Shown here piece after piece: positions 9,634 to 23,200 of a stretch of DNA of 64,000 bases; the first letter of the stretch is position 1, and every line of letters begins with the position of its first letter. A model generated the notes under the pieces. That model had not been told where the DNA came from. It did no database searches and saw only the letters and a list, made by a program, of their open reading frames with translations. A program made the translations under genes and the position numbers. The stretch is from contig NC_090130.1 of the NCBI RefSeq assembly GCF_040581485.1, forward strand, positions 20,229,918 through 20,293,917, written 5' to 3'. Source of the DNA: Linepithema humile. Taxonomy: Eukaryota; Arthropoda; Insecta; Hymenoptera; Formicidae.

Positions 9634-12600
9634 ATGTCGGATACACGTCGACGTCGAAAATCCGATCAATCGTGCGGATCCGACGATCTCTCGGACTCGT
9701 ACGAGGAGCTCAATGCGACAAAGGAAACCCAAGTAAGTGTTCGCTGAATGTTTTCCGCGATTGCGGGAGAAATCTCGTTTCTCCCGCATCGAAATATCTA
9801 CTGTAAACCCATGTACGATTGCGTCACATGATGCTGCGTACGATCTGAATTTATCGCTCGTCAGTCGTGTGCGAACGCGACAGGCACGAGTTTACGATTA
9901 TGCCGACTTGCATCATCGAATTGCCAATCGAGGACAGACTGTGATTAAATAGGCCGAAGTATTGTGATCGGTTATTATGAATTTTATTATCTCATCACTT
10001 AAATTATTATTGCCATGCTCGCTCCTCTGCTCCTTTGATTTATCAGTCGATAATTTTGCTAATATAGAATTCTATAAAAGGCCATGCGTTTGATGGCCCA
10101 CATTTTTTATCTATATTTTCAAGCTCCAAAAGTGTTTTATTAAGAAGGTCCATTAACAAAATAACCTAGTGTTTGTTGCTTATTGAAGTCAATTTAGTTG
10201 AATGTGTCTCTTGACTTCTGTATGTACTGATATATCCAATATACATTCTGGATGGTTTGCAATCATTATCAAAAGTAAAATAATGAAGAACATAATTGTT
10301 TCCATTATTTGTTTAAAAGTTTGGATTATAAATAATTAAGAAATAATATGTGAATCAAGCTGAAACAAGATTTTATTTTTTTGTTAATATCAAGTAAGTT
10401 TTATCTTAATCACATTTAGTTTTAAACTTAATCGTAAAAATAATTATTAAGATCGATGAAAAACTATTATTTTTTTGCAAAATATTATCTCGTAATTTAT
10501 TTTATTGTAGAGAAGAATTATAGAGACTAATTACAAAAAATTCACTGATATATATTCTATATTCATTTATATTCACAAAAATATATTAAAAACAACAAAG
10601 TATTATTTTATCATTTATTTGTGATTTGTTCTTTTAATTGGCTACAAGATTATTAATGAAAGCATTGTTTTTCTGTGTTTCTTTTGCCAACATGAGTAAA
10701 TACTGAATTAACAATAGCTAATTGATGAATAGGATAAAAAAACAAGTACTAAATATAAACATAAAGAAAGAAATATTATGTAATATTACATATTATAATT
10801 AATGCTAAATGCATGTTAAAAATCTATTATATATTTATGCTTGAAACTGATACATTTTTATAAAGCTCTTGAGGACAACTAATTTAGACATGTCACTGTA
10901 CTGACTAATCATTTTTCAACAGAGCAGCGAACAGACTGATGGACATCAAGATTCAGAATGTGACATTTACGAAAGTGACTCAGATACCGAATCACAGGAA
11001 GGTGGAGAATTGCGAGAAAGTGGGGACGGTCAAGAAGAAGAAAAACCACAGAAAAAGTTGGATGATGATGAGGATAGACGCAATCCGCAATATATTCCTA
11101 AACGAGGAACATTTTATGAGCATGATGATCGTACGACTGACGAAGTAACTGATAATAACACAGAAGCACAAACAACTGTGAAGGAGACTAAGGAGAAAAA
11201 AGTATGGAAGGATAAAGAGGACAGGTGGGACCACGATCGATACAACGACGAAGAGCAGGCTCCAAAAAGACCCGAAGAATTGATAGCAACATACGGTTAT
11301 GATATCAGAAATGAAGAAGGGCCACCTAGAGCTAGGAGGAGAAGAAGATATGGGTAAGTAACGTTTTGTTTCTCTTAAATTGTAATTTTGTTAAATATCA
11401 CACATATTATGTACTTATTTAGCCGTGGACCCAACAAATACACAAGGAATTGGGAGGACGAAGACGCTTATGGAAAGACCACTCCTGGTAGAGGAAATAA
11501 CAGACGCTTCTTTAAAAATAACGAAGATTTTCCTGCTCTTGGTAATAGTAAGGTAAATGTTGCGAAAGCTGTGATGTTATTTATCAAAATTAATTGTTAC
11601 AATTTTACTAAATGTCTCTCTTTTCTACAGACCGCTTCCAATAAAGTAGAAGAGCCTGTAATTTCGTCAGCTTGGTATAGCAGCAAGAATAAAACACAGA
11701 GCAAAACGCAAAGCTTTCCGCCGCTTCAGTCCCAACAGGATAATACAAAAGCTAAGCCTACTACTGTCCCCAATACAGCCACGTATGTAGCAGTTATTTT
11801 TTTGCGCTATATTTACAAAACAGATGTCTCGATGAAAAAAAAAAACTCTAAGCGAAAATATTGTTACAGAAATGAAAACAAAATACCGGATGATCCTACT
11901 AATACATCTTGGAAAAAGGATGGCAAACATGCGGGTCAAAATCAAAATACTAATGGAAATGGTGGTGGTGATGCAGAAAAGTCAGCTAATACCAAATTAT
12001 CACCAAGGGATAATAGCAAGAGGAACGTCCAAGAGTCTGTAAGCTTGGCCACGAGTAGGACGCGCGGAAGAGGTTTCAAGTCCAATGCTAATAACAACAT
12101 GGTCACCAACAGAATAGTTGAGAATAAATCGAAGGGACGCGGTCCTGGGCCGGTTACAGTCGAGAATAGGAGAAACAATACTGCGCAACACAGTGACGAG
12201 CATCAGCTTTCTCATGACATGAAACAAGTCAACATTAACGATGGTAATCAATACCATCAAGCTGCAAGACATAACAGTGAGTTTTTATCAAATATAATAG
12301 TATCGTTAAATATATATATGTGTGTGTATATAATTTTTCACTTTCTTGACACTTTGTGACAGCAAGATCTATTTTAAAACAAATTTTTAATTTTCTAATA
12401 TATATTTGTGAACAAATTAATTTTTAAATATTGTACAAAATAGTTAAATGGTGGAAAAAATTTACTTCGACAAAAGAATTTTTGTTTTAGTCAAAACTGT
12501 TATTGCAGTAGCTTAAGCTTACTAGATTTAGGTTAGATTAGGGCTTACACTGATTGTTGGATTGTCTGTAGATTAATCTTTATTTTTTTTCTTAATTTTC

Positions 12601-12745
12601 TGTAGAAGGCTTTTTTGCATCTTCCAATCAACATAGATCAAGTACAGTACCGCCTAGAATGCAGCAGCAACAATCACATCAACAACAAACGCATTCGCAA
12701 CAACAAACGATACAACAACAGCAGCAGCAACCACAGCAACAACCT

Positions 12746-12787
<42 letters not shown>

Positions 12788-14392
12788 GATGGTTCTGGAA
12801 ACAGACCTAAACGATACTCCAGTCTTCGTCAGCGACCTACCATTTCTGAAACTTCCGCGCAACAAAATTATCCTTCTCAACATGCCCAGCATGGATATTT
12901 TCCACCTCAAGGTAATAATCCATATTTGATACATTTTGTTCTAAATTTACTTCTTATATAAAGTAATTACAATAAATGTATTTCGCACATTGCTGAATTG
13001 TTTCTTACGACATATATTCTTATATGATTTAATACAAACATATACTTAACATTAATATGTCATTTGTGCATACACATACGTAGCTGGAAATTCAAGAGCC
13101 GTTCTAGAATCACAAGGTAAGAGAGGAAAGTACATATATATATATATATATAAATTATTCTTTTATAAATAAATATCTGTTGAATCTTAAAATTATTAAT
13201 AAAAATTGTTTAAAATATTACTAAATTGTATGGATAAATGGAAATTATTAATTTACATCAATTTTTCAATGATGATAAGACGCACAATGCCTTTTATGTG
13301 CAAATTTATTAGCTAATTAAAAATATTTTTAATTATTTGCATTTATTTTCAATTATTTCACTTCAATTTTAGTTTTAATCACACTTTTATTACATTTTGA
13401 CTGATTTATCATACCGTTTCCAGGCTATCCGCAAGGTCACTTTGAACAGTCTCCCCCAGTCGCTCCAGCAGCAGCGCCCATGGCAGGGCAACCTGTTATT
13501 TCTTTACAACCTGGCGGACAACCTGGTAGTTACGCACCACCACCCTTTCTGGTGCCACCACCGCAATTCATACCACCTCCTCAAACGGCGCCTCCTAGTA
13601 TAATTAATTACGTTCCTGGTCCGAACGGTCCAACATTTCCACCGAACTTTCAAGGTTATCAGGGATACAATCCTTCGGTTCAGGTGAGAATAATAAATGG
13701 ATAAAGTAATCTTATTTTATATTTTACAAATTTCAAATCACACTACATAATATTTAAAAATTTTCTAGCCTCCAGGTCCACCGCCGCCCCAAGAGCTGTT
13801 CCAACCGCAAGGATGTACTTACTACAGTCCCGCGCAGCAGCAGCAGCAGCAGCAACAGGCGGCCCCTATACGACGGCCAAAAGCTGCGATACCTATTCTT
13901 CCGCCACCTGATAATCAGCAGACTAGCCGAGGAAGAGGTAGAAGCACTCAGCAGTATCAACAAAATAATCAATCTGCCGGTGGTGGTATGCAACTGACTG
14001 AAAAGGAAATCAAGATTGGTAATATTGTGGATAGTGACGAGAAATCTGTGCCAGGACAGTTCGACAGTGTGCAGATCGAGCAGTTGAGCACACCGGATGA
14101 GGAGTCCCCAAAAAGTCAAGCTCCGGATATGATCAGACTAGTGAACGACGCTGACGAGATGATAGAAACGAGCATCGACATTGATGCTCATAAAAAGATT
14201 GACGCACCGGCCATTCAGGAAATACAGGTGGACGATAACGTGAGTGTTAAAGAACTGTTAGAAGTAACGTCTAACGAAAAAAATACAGTCTCGCATAGTC
14301 CAACGGTGCTGGCAGCTGAGACTGAATGCGAATTAGGTAATATTGAACCCGCGATTCCCGAAAGTACTATTGTCGAAGAAACAGCAGCCTAA
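9634..14392 (+). CDS. btz: Barentsz / CASC3 (MLN51), exon-junction-complex subunit
   Basis: Barentsz clamps eIF4A3 on spliced mRNA as an EJC core component and acts in mRNA localisation and nonsense-mediated decay. Nine exons: 9634-9732, 10923-11353, 11423-11552, 11631-11782, 11870-12276, 12606-12911, 13084-13116, 13424-13683 and 13769-14392. Total 2442 nt, 813 aa, with consistent phases throughout. The N-terminus is short, basic and then acidic (residues 1-78). The SELOR domain spans about 79-180, with LDDDEDRRNPQYIPKRGTF, a second block with tryptophans (VWKDKEDRWDHD) and DEEQAPKRPEELIATYGYDI. Further on are a glutamine tract (12660-12787), the KRYSSLRQRP block, a long proline-rich region and the conserved TYYSPAQQ segment. 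The acidic C-terminal stretch (from about residue 680) resembles nothing I recognise. Exon 7 is only 33 nt. The gene is divergent from ERLEC1. Confidence 0.95.
12660..12787 (+). repeat. CAG/CAA repeat encoding a glutamine tract in Barentsz
   Basis: In-frame CAG and CAA codons, interrupted by a few His, Ser, Thr and Pro codons and ending in an almost pure run of over ten Gln. A second, shorter run (six CAG codons and one CAA) lies in exon 9 near 13837-13857. Length variation between individuals is likely. Confidence 0.9.
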
Positions 14393-15625
14393 AAAGCGTG
14401 AGTATTATTATTTTCGCTTTACGTCGATCGTTTTTACCTTGGAATTATCGCAATTTGAACAGAATATCGTGTTATATTAATATGTGTGATGGAGAAAAGT
14501 TGCTGTTGCGGAAGCGTTTAAATATTAATAATGTAAAAATGTGGAATAATGATTGATATCTTTAATTATTCAATCATTATTAATTTTGATTATTTATTTT
14601 TAATGAAAAATAATTATTAACATTTAAATGCTTCGGGCACGCTTCGGGCACTGTATTTTTTCGCATACGCATCTTGAATGACCTGCAACGCAATACTCTG
14701 TTCAATCGTAATAAGTTTGAAGAGAAACTTTTTGTTCAAAACAGTGCATGAATGCGCTACATTGTATAATGGATCAGCAGATTCTAAAATGGTGTTCTTG
14801 ATCGCAACAACACGCAGTAAACTATTTGAACTAGATATATTGTCTAGTACTATCTGACACATATGTATGTTACGATATATAGTTTTAAAGCCATTGATCT
14901 AATACTCCAGTCATATCCTATTATGGCGTTAAAAACGAAAGATTTACATTGCGTCATATATCCAGATAAATTAGTCGATTTGTATTTATATTATGAATTA
15001 TTTCATATGTAAAAATGCAAAAAAACATGCAAAGCGAATATTTTCTATTTTATTTAGAAAGAAAAGCTTTACTTGGATATAATTGAAGGAAAAGGTTTGC
15101 ACGATCTCGGCTTTCACGTCATAATCCGACATGGCTTCAGTCACGGATTACGCTGCTTTAAAAGGCTATTCACAATTGTTAGGAGTAAAAAAAAAGTTTT
15201 TCAAAGAATCGAGATACGCCAATGATAATATTAATTACGAGTTTCACGCATGTGAAAAGAGAGCGTATTTAACTTATGGTAACTCTAATTCATATTTGTA
15301 ATAATATCTAAATAGCAGCCTTATAACGCTGACATTATTATTGCCTGGTATAAAATAACTGATGATTTTTTCATATGCGAAGTCTACTTATAACTGGTCA
15401 CTATTTAGCGAGGAACAGTATCGTGTACTAATGTAATATACTCGGCAGGCTGCGTGGGCCATGACTGTGACACGATATGTAACTGATATAATTCTATATA
15501 CATATACTTTTTCAATGTTATGACTACTTACAGTGCAGAAATGTTTGTAATTATAATATTAATGAAATACATTTCATTGAGTAACGCAAATGTGCATCTC
15601 TTTGCCATGTGTGTAGAAATAAATT
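14393..15625 (+). other. Barentsz 3' UTR (extent estimated)
   Basis: AT-rich sequence after the stop, with an AATAAA at 15618-15623 followed by a T-rich stretch. The end is inferred. No coding exon was recognised. Confidence 0.35.
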
Positions 15626-17237
15626 TTTGTTTTTTTTAGTACGCAATCAGGAAAATTTAATTTTATGAATACGTCTTCTCTTTCCCTCTGCTTTCTTTAC
15701 GCATTTCTGCACTCCTTCCTCACGTTTCTTCTCATTACTCGAAAGGACAGACGGACTACGTTAGTTTTACTTTGCAGAATAGAAAGCGTGAGAAAGCACA
15801 GTCGGAATGAACAGATCTACTTACACGCTTTTCTTTTTTTATATTATAATAAATCTCTTTCTTCATAATATTTTATTTACATTAGATTTTCAAATTGGCC
15901 ATTTTCATAAATCCTAGTGAGATACAAATTGGCCATTGTCACAAATAAAAGTGACAGTGATTTCTTTTTTCTTTTATGCTATTTAAGATACGAATGTTAA
16001 GGTCTGAATCGAATATAGTAGAGCGCTTTTGAAATGAAAAGATATTATTTTGAAATAGATTAAAACACAGAGCGCATTAAAGTAAAAATAATCAATTTAT
16101 TTCCTTTTTAACTTATCATGCTAATTATAGAAGTATACAATACGACGGCGAAGTTGTGCAAAGCCTTAAAGAAACAAAATTCTATTAAAAGAAACTTTTA
16201 CTAGACAATTTATATATGATGAACAACATTTCTGCGTAATAAAAATGTAAATTTCCGTGCAAAATGAATTGAGGAAGAATACGTCATTCGCTGTAGCATA
16301 TTGTACAGTTTATAAAACAAATACCATATGTAGCTTTATATAATAACTTTAAGATATAGGATTACATACACTTTATTAAACTTTGTAGATATATTTTGAT
16401 TGATATGTTCAAATGTATTATAGAAAATAAATAATTACAAATGACATAAGAGGGAACGTATTGAGATGCTTTAAATTTGCCAGATAGATAGAATACAACG
16501 CTTTATATTTATACTTGCGTTTTATTCCTTTAAATTTTATTATTGTGTTTAAGAGTCTCCACTTTCAGTTATCGTTCTGTGATGTGTACATTGTTATCTA
16601 CATATATATCTACAGTATAATAAAGTAAAATGTTTAAAGCAACACACTCGACGGTATATTGTGCGGATTTATAATTTACAATAGCCTATTTACATAGCAG
16701 TTCAGCACAGTATAAGATTTAGTTTATCTCAATTCAACAAAATTTAAGGAAACATTTCTTGAATGAGATACACTTATCCATATAACAGTATATAGGAACA
16801 ATTTGATTTCATCTAAGGATACTCTGGCAATTTTACAGAATTATCGCTATACAAAGTGTCCTAAGCTATTAGATGTTTTTTTTTTTAATTACATTATTTT
16901 CTTTGACCAATCCAGGTACAATTTTCTCTCAAAAATGAGGAAGCAAGGATCTTTAATACTATGTAGAATGTGTGGAGGAATATTGAATACTGTATATATA
17001 ATTTTGTCAACTTTAAATTAAGACTCTGTTCGAGTTAATTTAAAATTGGCTAAAAAAAAGATGGCTTTTATGTATTTTTTTTTCTTTCTGAAGCTTAGTT
17101 TGTTCTAAAACTTCTATTTCTAATTGTTAATTGTTCAAAAAAAGTATAGATGCTTAAATATTTTTTTTTAAATTGGTCAAAAATCTATTGAAAAGAACAT
17201 CCGGTATATTTTAGAGTAAAGATACTCTGAAGCATGA
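15626..17237. other. Convergent spacer between Barentsz and ATR
   Basis: AT-rich, no recognised gene. The right part presumably holds the 3' UTR of the minus-strand receptor gene. Short open frames here have no family content. Confidence 0.45.
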
Positions 17238-20200
17238 TTATTCTTGTTTCTCAGTTTGCGGTATATTAACTATAGCACTAAGAGGTATGACTTCAGTACT
17301 CTGTCGCACATTATTATTGTTGGATAATGTGTGCATTGATCTTGTGTAAGTCCGAGATCTCAGTTTAGAGGGATCCGAGATGCCTGGGACTCCACGTTTA
17401 TGGACGCAACTTCTACTATCGTGGGAACATCGGAAAGTACGTTTAAACTCTTTGCGAAATTTTCCTGTAACAAATTACATAAATATTTAGATTACAACGT
17501 AAAATGTAAAATGTTATATGGAGTGCCGAAAAAGATACATAAATTATACACAAAAGATTTACATAGTATAAGACTGGATTAAATCCCTGATTTTTATCAT
17601 TTTTCTTTATAATATAGTATTAATATTTAAGTTTCAACAAATATGATGGATTTTCTAGCATAGAAAAGTAAGTCCACTGCAAAATTAATAGTATAAAATA
17701 TGAAACATGCAAGAGAAGTAAAATATACAAAAAATTTATGATAGAATTTAAATATTCTGTATGTCAGAAATGACACAGAATATTTTGGAGATCTGTATGT
17801 TATTTAGAAAGTTAATCTTAATAAAAAGTAAATTATTTTATTATGCTGGAAGATTTAGAGCAAATAGAAAGAAACAGTTTAATTTTCAAATCACACAGTT
17901 TCTAAATTTCGAAGATTAGATATTTAACTTTACAAACGTCTGAAATATTTTATGTGATTTATTTGAATGTCTACAATTAACAAATAATTTAGAAGTTTTG
18001 TATTTGCCGCGCTTTTAAATACTATGAAATATTTCAAATCTAGTTCCCATTTTAAAGAGTTACTGTGATTGGCCTGCTGTTTCGACCGCTTCGGAAATAC
18101 ACAACTTCACGCCAGCAGTAACGCAACGCGTAGTGCAACGAGTCGCGGAATCGCGTGCAAATCGCTCTGTATTTTCCGCGATTATCATCAATTAAAAATA
18201 AATTTCCGCGCGCAAAGTGTTACCGAAAGTGTCTCATAAAACTCGTCATTAACGTAGATACCGTGTATTATCATTATCATACGCCTACATCACGATTTCG
18301 GTATTGGCTCGATACATTCTCTCAGCAAGCGAATCGAAATTGTATGTTTACATATTTCAAATTCTGGAGTGCATCGAAAATGTAATTAGCCCATCGCCAG
18401 GTATATGCATTTTCATTGTTGCATTTGATAATGTACTTTTTGCAATAATTCATTATTCTGAATATTTTTAATATAATTATTGAAATATTTCCCATATTTA
18501 TTTTCTTGTTTTTTCTTGTTTCCAAAACTAGTTTTGGACCGCAGTAGATCGTACAGTGCTTTTTGCGTTGGTATGTGGTTTTTCGCGATTACTGTTGTAG
18601 ATCGTAATTATCTTCGATCGTAATGGCTTCATATATTTCAAATTTTCACTGAAAGGGTGAAAATGCATTTCGTACACGATTATTATCAGGTTATACACAT
18701 CGTTTTAGCTATATCGACTACAATTTCGTAATAATTTACTACATATTTTATCATATCCAATATTTGCTAAAATATTTTGAATTTTGCTTCTTTATTTAAT
18801 ATCAAGTTTTAATTGCATTTATCGTGCTCGTTTTCTTCGTTTTTTTTCTCTGTAGATATATGATCGTAGCACTGGGTTGGTGAACAAAAAGGAGTGGCAA
18901 CATCATAAAATAAAAATCGCGAAGTCAATTTTTATCTTACAATGTTGCAATCTTTATTTCACGACAGATATGTGTTCGTTTTCATTGCGTGTATGACATG
19001 CAGTAAAAATGAACAGATCTAGTTGCTGCGTCATGATTGGTTGAGCGCTTTAACTTTATCGACAATTGCAATCTCGCAGTTAAAGATTTTGAATCAGTTA
19101 ACAGAATTCAGTAACGGAATTTCGCGGCGGAAATTCGAGCCATTGTTATTTCTCGCTATTATTACTGTCTAATAATGAATCTCTGTCTAATAGTAAATTT
19201 TCGGAAGTGTTTTATAGAGCATTCGTCGTAACATAAATATCGAGTAGAGTCATCAACAAATATCGTAAGTCGAGTATCGATGATGGATCGGTGACATTTT
19301 ATATTCGGAGAGTTACAACGCCATTTTTACGTGCTTCATCTACTCCACGTATCATCGAAAGTAGAATTGATGAATAATCATTATCAGGTATATACTGAAC
19401 GTTTCTATTCTGTAATTAACTGTATCTATTGCACTTTCTGTATAATAATTTTATACAGGGTGTTTCATAATGTCCGTGCCAACGTTCGTCTGCGGATAGA
19501 GTGCGGTAAACTGATAGAAACTGATAGAAACCGATAGAAAAATCCTTTACCGTTTTGCAATTTTTGCAATAATAATTAAGTAATTAAAAAGGATTGACGA
19601 ATAATCGCGCGTTGCACGCGGCTAGACCGTAGGCTGTACACTCTAGGCGTGACAGCAACGAGGACGGTAACGCACAGTAATGAAAATTAACACGTTACTC
19701 CTGCTCTCGCCACGCGTTGTCATTTTTCGTTACTCTGCGCGATCCTCGTTGCTGTCACGCCTAGAGCATACAGCCTATCGTCTAATCGTACGCAACGCGC
19801 GATTATTCGTCAATCCTTTTTAATTACTATCTCAATTAATTGAGATAGTTCGCAATAATAATTATTATTGCGAAAATTGCAAAACAGTAAAGGACTTTTC
19901 TATTCAGTTCACCGCACTCTACCCGCACACGAGTGTTGGCACGGACATTATAAAACACCCTGTATGTAAATTGACTTCGCGATTTTTATTTTATGATGCA
20001 ACCCTTTTTGTTTACCAACCCAGTGCTACGATTATATATCTAAAGAGGAAAAAAAACAAAGAAAACGAGCACGATAAATACAATTAAAACCTGATAAATA
20101 TAGAAGCAAAATTCAAAATATTTTATACGATCCAATATTGGATCGATATATTGGCAAATATTGGATACGATCAAATATGTAGTAAATTATTACGAAATCG

Positions 20201-23200
20201 TAGTCGATATAGCTAAAACGATGTGCCTAACCTGATAATAATCGTGTACTAAATGCATTTTCGCCCCTTCAGTGAAAATTTGAAATATATGAAGCTATTA
20301 TGATTGAAAATAATTACGATCTACAACAGTATTTTCAAGCAGAAGTGAATTTTCCACATAAAACATTACAGCAAATATTTCGTGTAAAATATTAGATGTT
20401 ATATCATATTAAACATCAAACGCAGTCACTAATCAATATCATAATTTCAGAATCAACGATATCAATGATTTACTTCTGCGTGGAATTCTGGAATTCTGTG
20501 CGGAGTTCTGGAATTGACGTGACCTTTGCAGAGCTTTGTAGAATATCTCAGGATTTTGTAGGATTTCACGTCATTATTTATTAACGTCAAAATGTGCAGC
20601 GAAAGTACAATTGATATATATATCCAGGTATGTGCATAATCGTCTATAATCATTTGAGTGGATATTATATTTCCTGCATTATAATTACTAAACATGTTAT
20701 TGTCATAAATAATTATATAATTATAACAATAATTATATTTCTTTTAATAAGTTATGTAAAAGATAGATTATTATCTCTGAAATTATTATTCTTTTTCTAT
20801 CTTAAGAGGGACTTCTACTTTGCGGAACAAAAAAAGGTAATTTTTGGAAATTTTTAATAAAAAACCTACTCGACACATTGATCTCAAATTTGGCAGGTTA
20901 ATTTATTATATCTTTCACAATATTAATAAATGTTTATATCTGAAAAAAAATGTAAAATATAGAAGATAGAGAGCACTAGGGACCTTTCAGAAAAGGAAGA
21001 CGCGATTTTTTTAAACGTCCCTATTGAGCGCTCTGTATCTTCTATATTTTACATTTTTTTTCAGATATAAATATTTATTAATATTGTGGAAGATATAATA
21101 AATTAACCTGAGATCAATGTGTCGAATAGGTTTTTTTATTAAAAACAATTATTAAAAGGTTCGGCTCATAAAAAATTAAAATAATAAAACAGGAGGATCA
21201 AGAGCCAATGCAGAGTTTTGGTTGCAATGTTAAAATCCTCTTTTATTCAAAGTGTTCAATGGTAACTTTACCATTCAACCATTACAACCATTGTAACCAA
21301 AACCCTGCATTGTCTCTTGGATCCTCCTTTGTTTTATTATTTTAATTTTTAATTAAAAATTTCCAAAAATCATTTATTTTTTTGCTCCACAAGCTAGAAG
21401 TCCCCCTTAATATTTGGAAATATAGCATTCATCTCAAATAATACAATATTTCATGATTATTATATAATTATGTGTTTACATGTGGCTAAATCTGAGTCGA
21501 TACATGACCATGCAAAACTATGGTTATCTATGATTAACCATGTTAATTAAGAATCTCATCTCTGAACCCCCAAGCCTATCTTGATGTAATCATAAAATCT
21601 TTATTGGATTTTTGATAGTGTTTTGGAGTTTGAATGTCATGGATGTCAATGATTGATGTCTATCAAATCAATACTAATTATAAGAGGGAGATCAATAACT
21701 ATCGTATTTACTATAGCTCACCCTAAGCACGATCGATTTAACGAGCCCCGATTTCCGAATCCGTTCTCATTCCGACGTCGAACGCTGTCTCGGCCACGAC
21801 ACTCGTTCGTGCAGGTACGTCGAGGTGTATTTTCGTCGATTTCCACGATAAACGATTTCCTCGTTCCGCCGCGTGTCAAAACGGTTGTGTTCGCACGCTC
21901 GTGCCGCAGCCCTTCGTGTATTCGTTGCTACATGTCAGCAGATGCCGGCGGGCGGCCGGCAGCGTAATCATCTGCTTGCTCGGCGAACCGCACTCCCGAA
22001 AACTACGACGGAACTCTTGCCGGAACTTACCTGCAAAGTAGAGCACCGTATAATTCCGAGTGACTCGATTTAGCGAGCTCGTTGACGACGTGTGCGCACG
22101 GCCTTGTTATGCTTAATTCCGAATTCCGTATCACACGTTTAACTCTTGTTTTGCATAAACCGCCCGTCTGCGGTCCATTAAAAACTTACGTCTCTTTCCG
22201 CGCGGAAAACTTTTCTATTTTTTTTTTTTCCTCAATGTCTTGCAATTTTAAAATATTTAATAATCTTATGACATCACATATGCGTGTGTATGTATAAAAT
22301 ATAAAATTGCAAGAATTTATTGTTTTAAACAATTTTATATTCGTACTTGCGAAGAACGTATATATCCTTAATGGACTTGTGCTGTAAGGTTTAATATGAT
22401 ATATAAACTTTATAAGAACTAGCTGCAGTAACGAGAATTTAACTTGTAAAATTAAATAGCTAATCTTCGAAATCGGAAATATCAGACTTTATAACTGAAT
22501 TACAATTCCTCTCTATTATTTCTAAAAGCAGAAAAATCTCGTGAGAATCGTAAAAAAATTCGCACTTTTTCTGCTCCCTTCTTTGTATTCTTTCAACATA
22601 AAAAAAAAATTATAGAAATTCTTCGATTCTGATTAGTTTCAAATATTTGTTGCCAAGAATTAAGTTACATTCGATAGTCAGAAAACACATTCGTTTGCGG
22701 TGTGCAGTACCGCATAAATTCATTCAGTGTCTAACGGACTTCGCGGTTTTTTACAAAGCGAAAAAAAAAAAACGGAATGAAATTTTTGGCAAGCGTAGCC
22801 GCGAGAGTTAATTCGGCGTGAAGAACGGGCCGGTTTTACACGCCGAAACAGCAGCCGAAACAACCAAGCATGCGAGTGCATTGCGTGCCTCCGACGCGTC
22901 ATGCATTTTAATAGAAGTCTCGTCGTACATTTGGTAATCTTGTGTACGCCTGTGCACATAAAATAGTACCGCGCACATCCGTACAGGATATCCCGCAGTA
23001 AATCTGGTTAAACTCTCGAAGTCGATTTTTTTTTTTTTTTTTTAACAAGGTTCAAGACTCGTGCTAGAGCTCGTGGCATTAAAAGCATCGATTAGTAAAG
23101 GCATATTTTTTACCGCTCATAAAATTATAGATGACAGGATTCACCGCGCTGTTGAAATAGCAAAGCCAATGGGCGATTAGGCTAAGGGCGATCGTCCACT

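Larger units (their letters stand above)
17465..23113 (-). other. ATR last intron: repeat-rich, CpG-rich patches
   Basis: Intron between the TM7 and tail exons (5.6 kb). It contains the large foldback at 18590-20331 with a nested MITE, the TTAA-flanked palindromic element at 20802-21410 and a CpG-rich block near 21720-22090. No coding exon was recognised. Confidence 0.6.
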
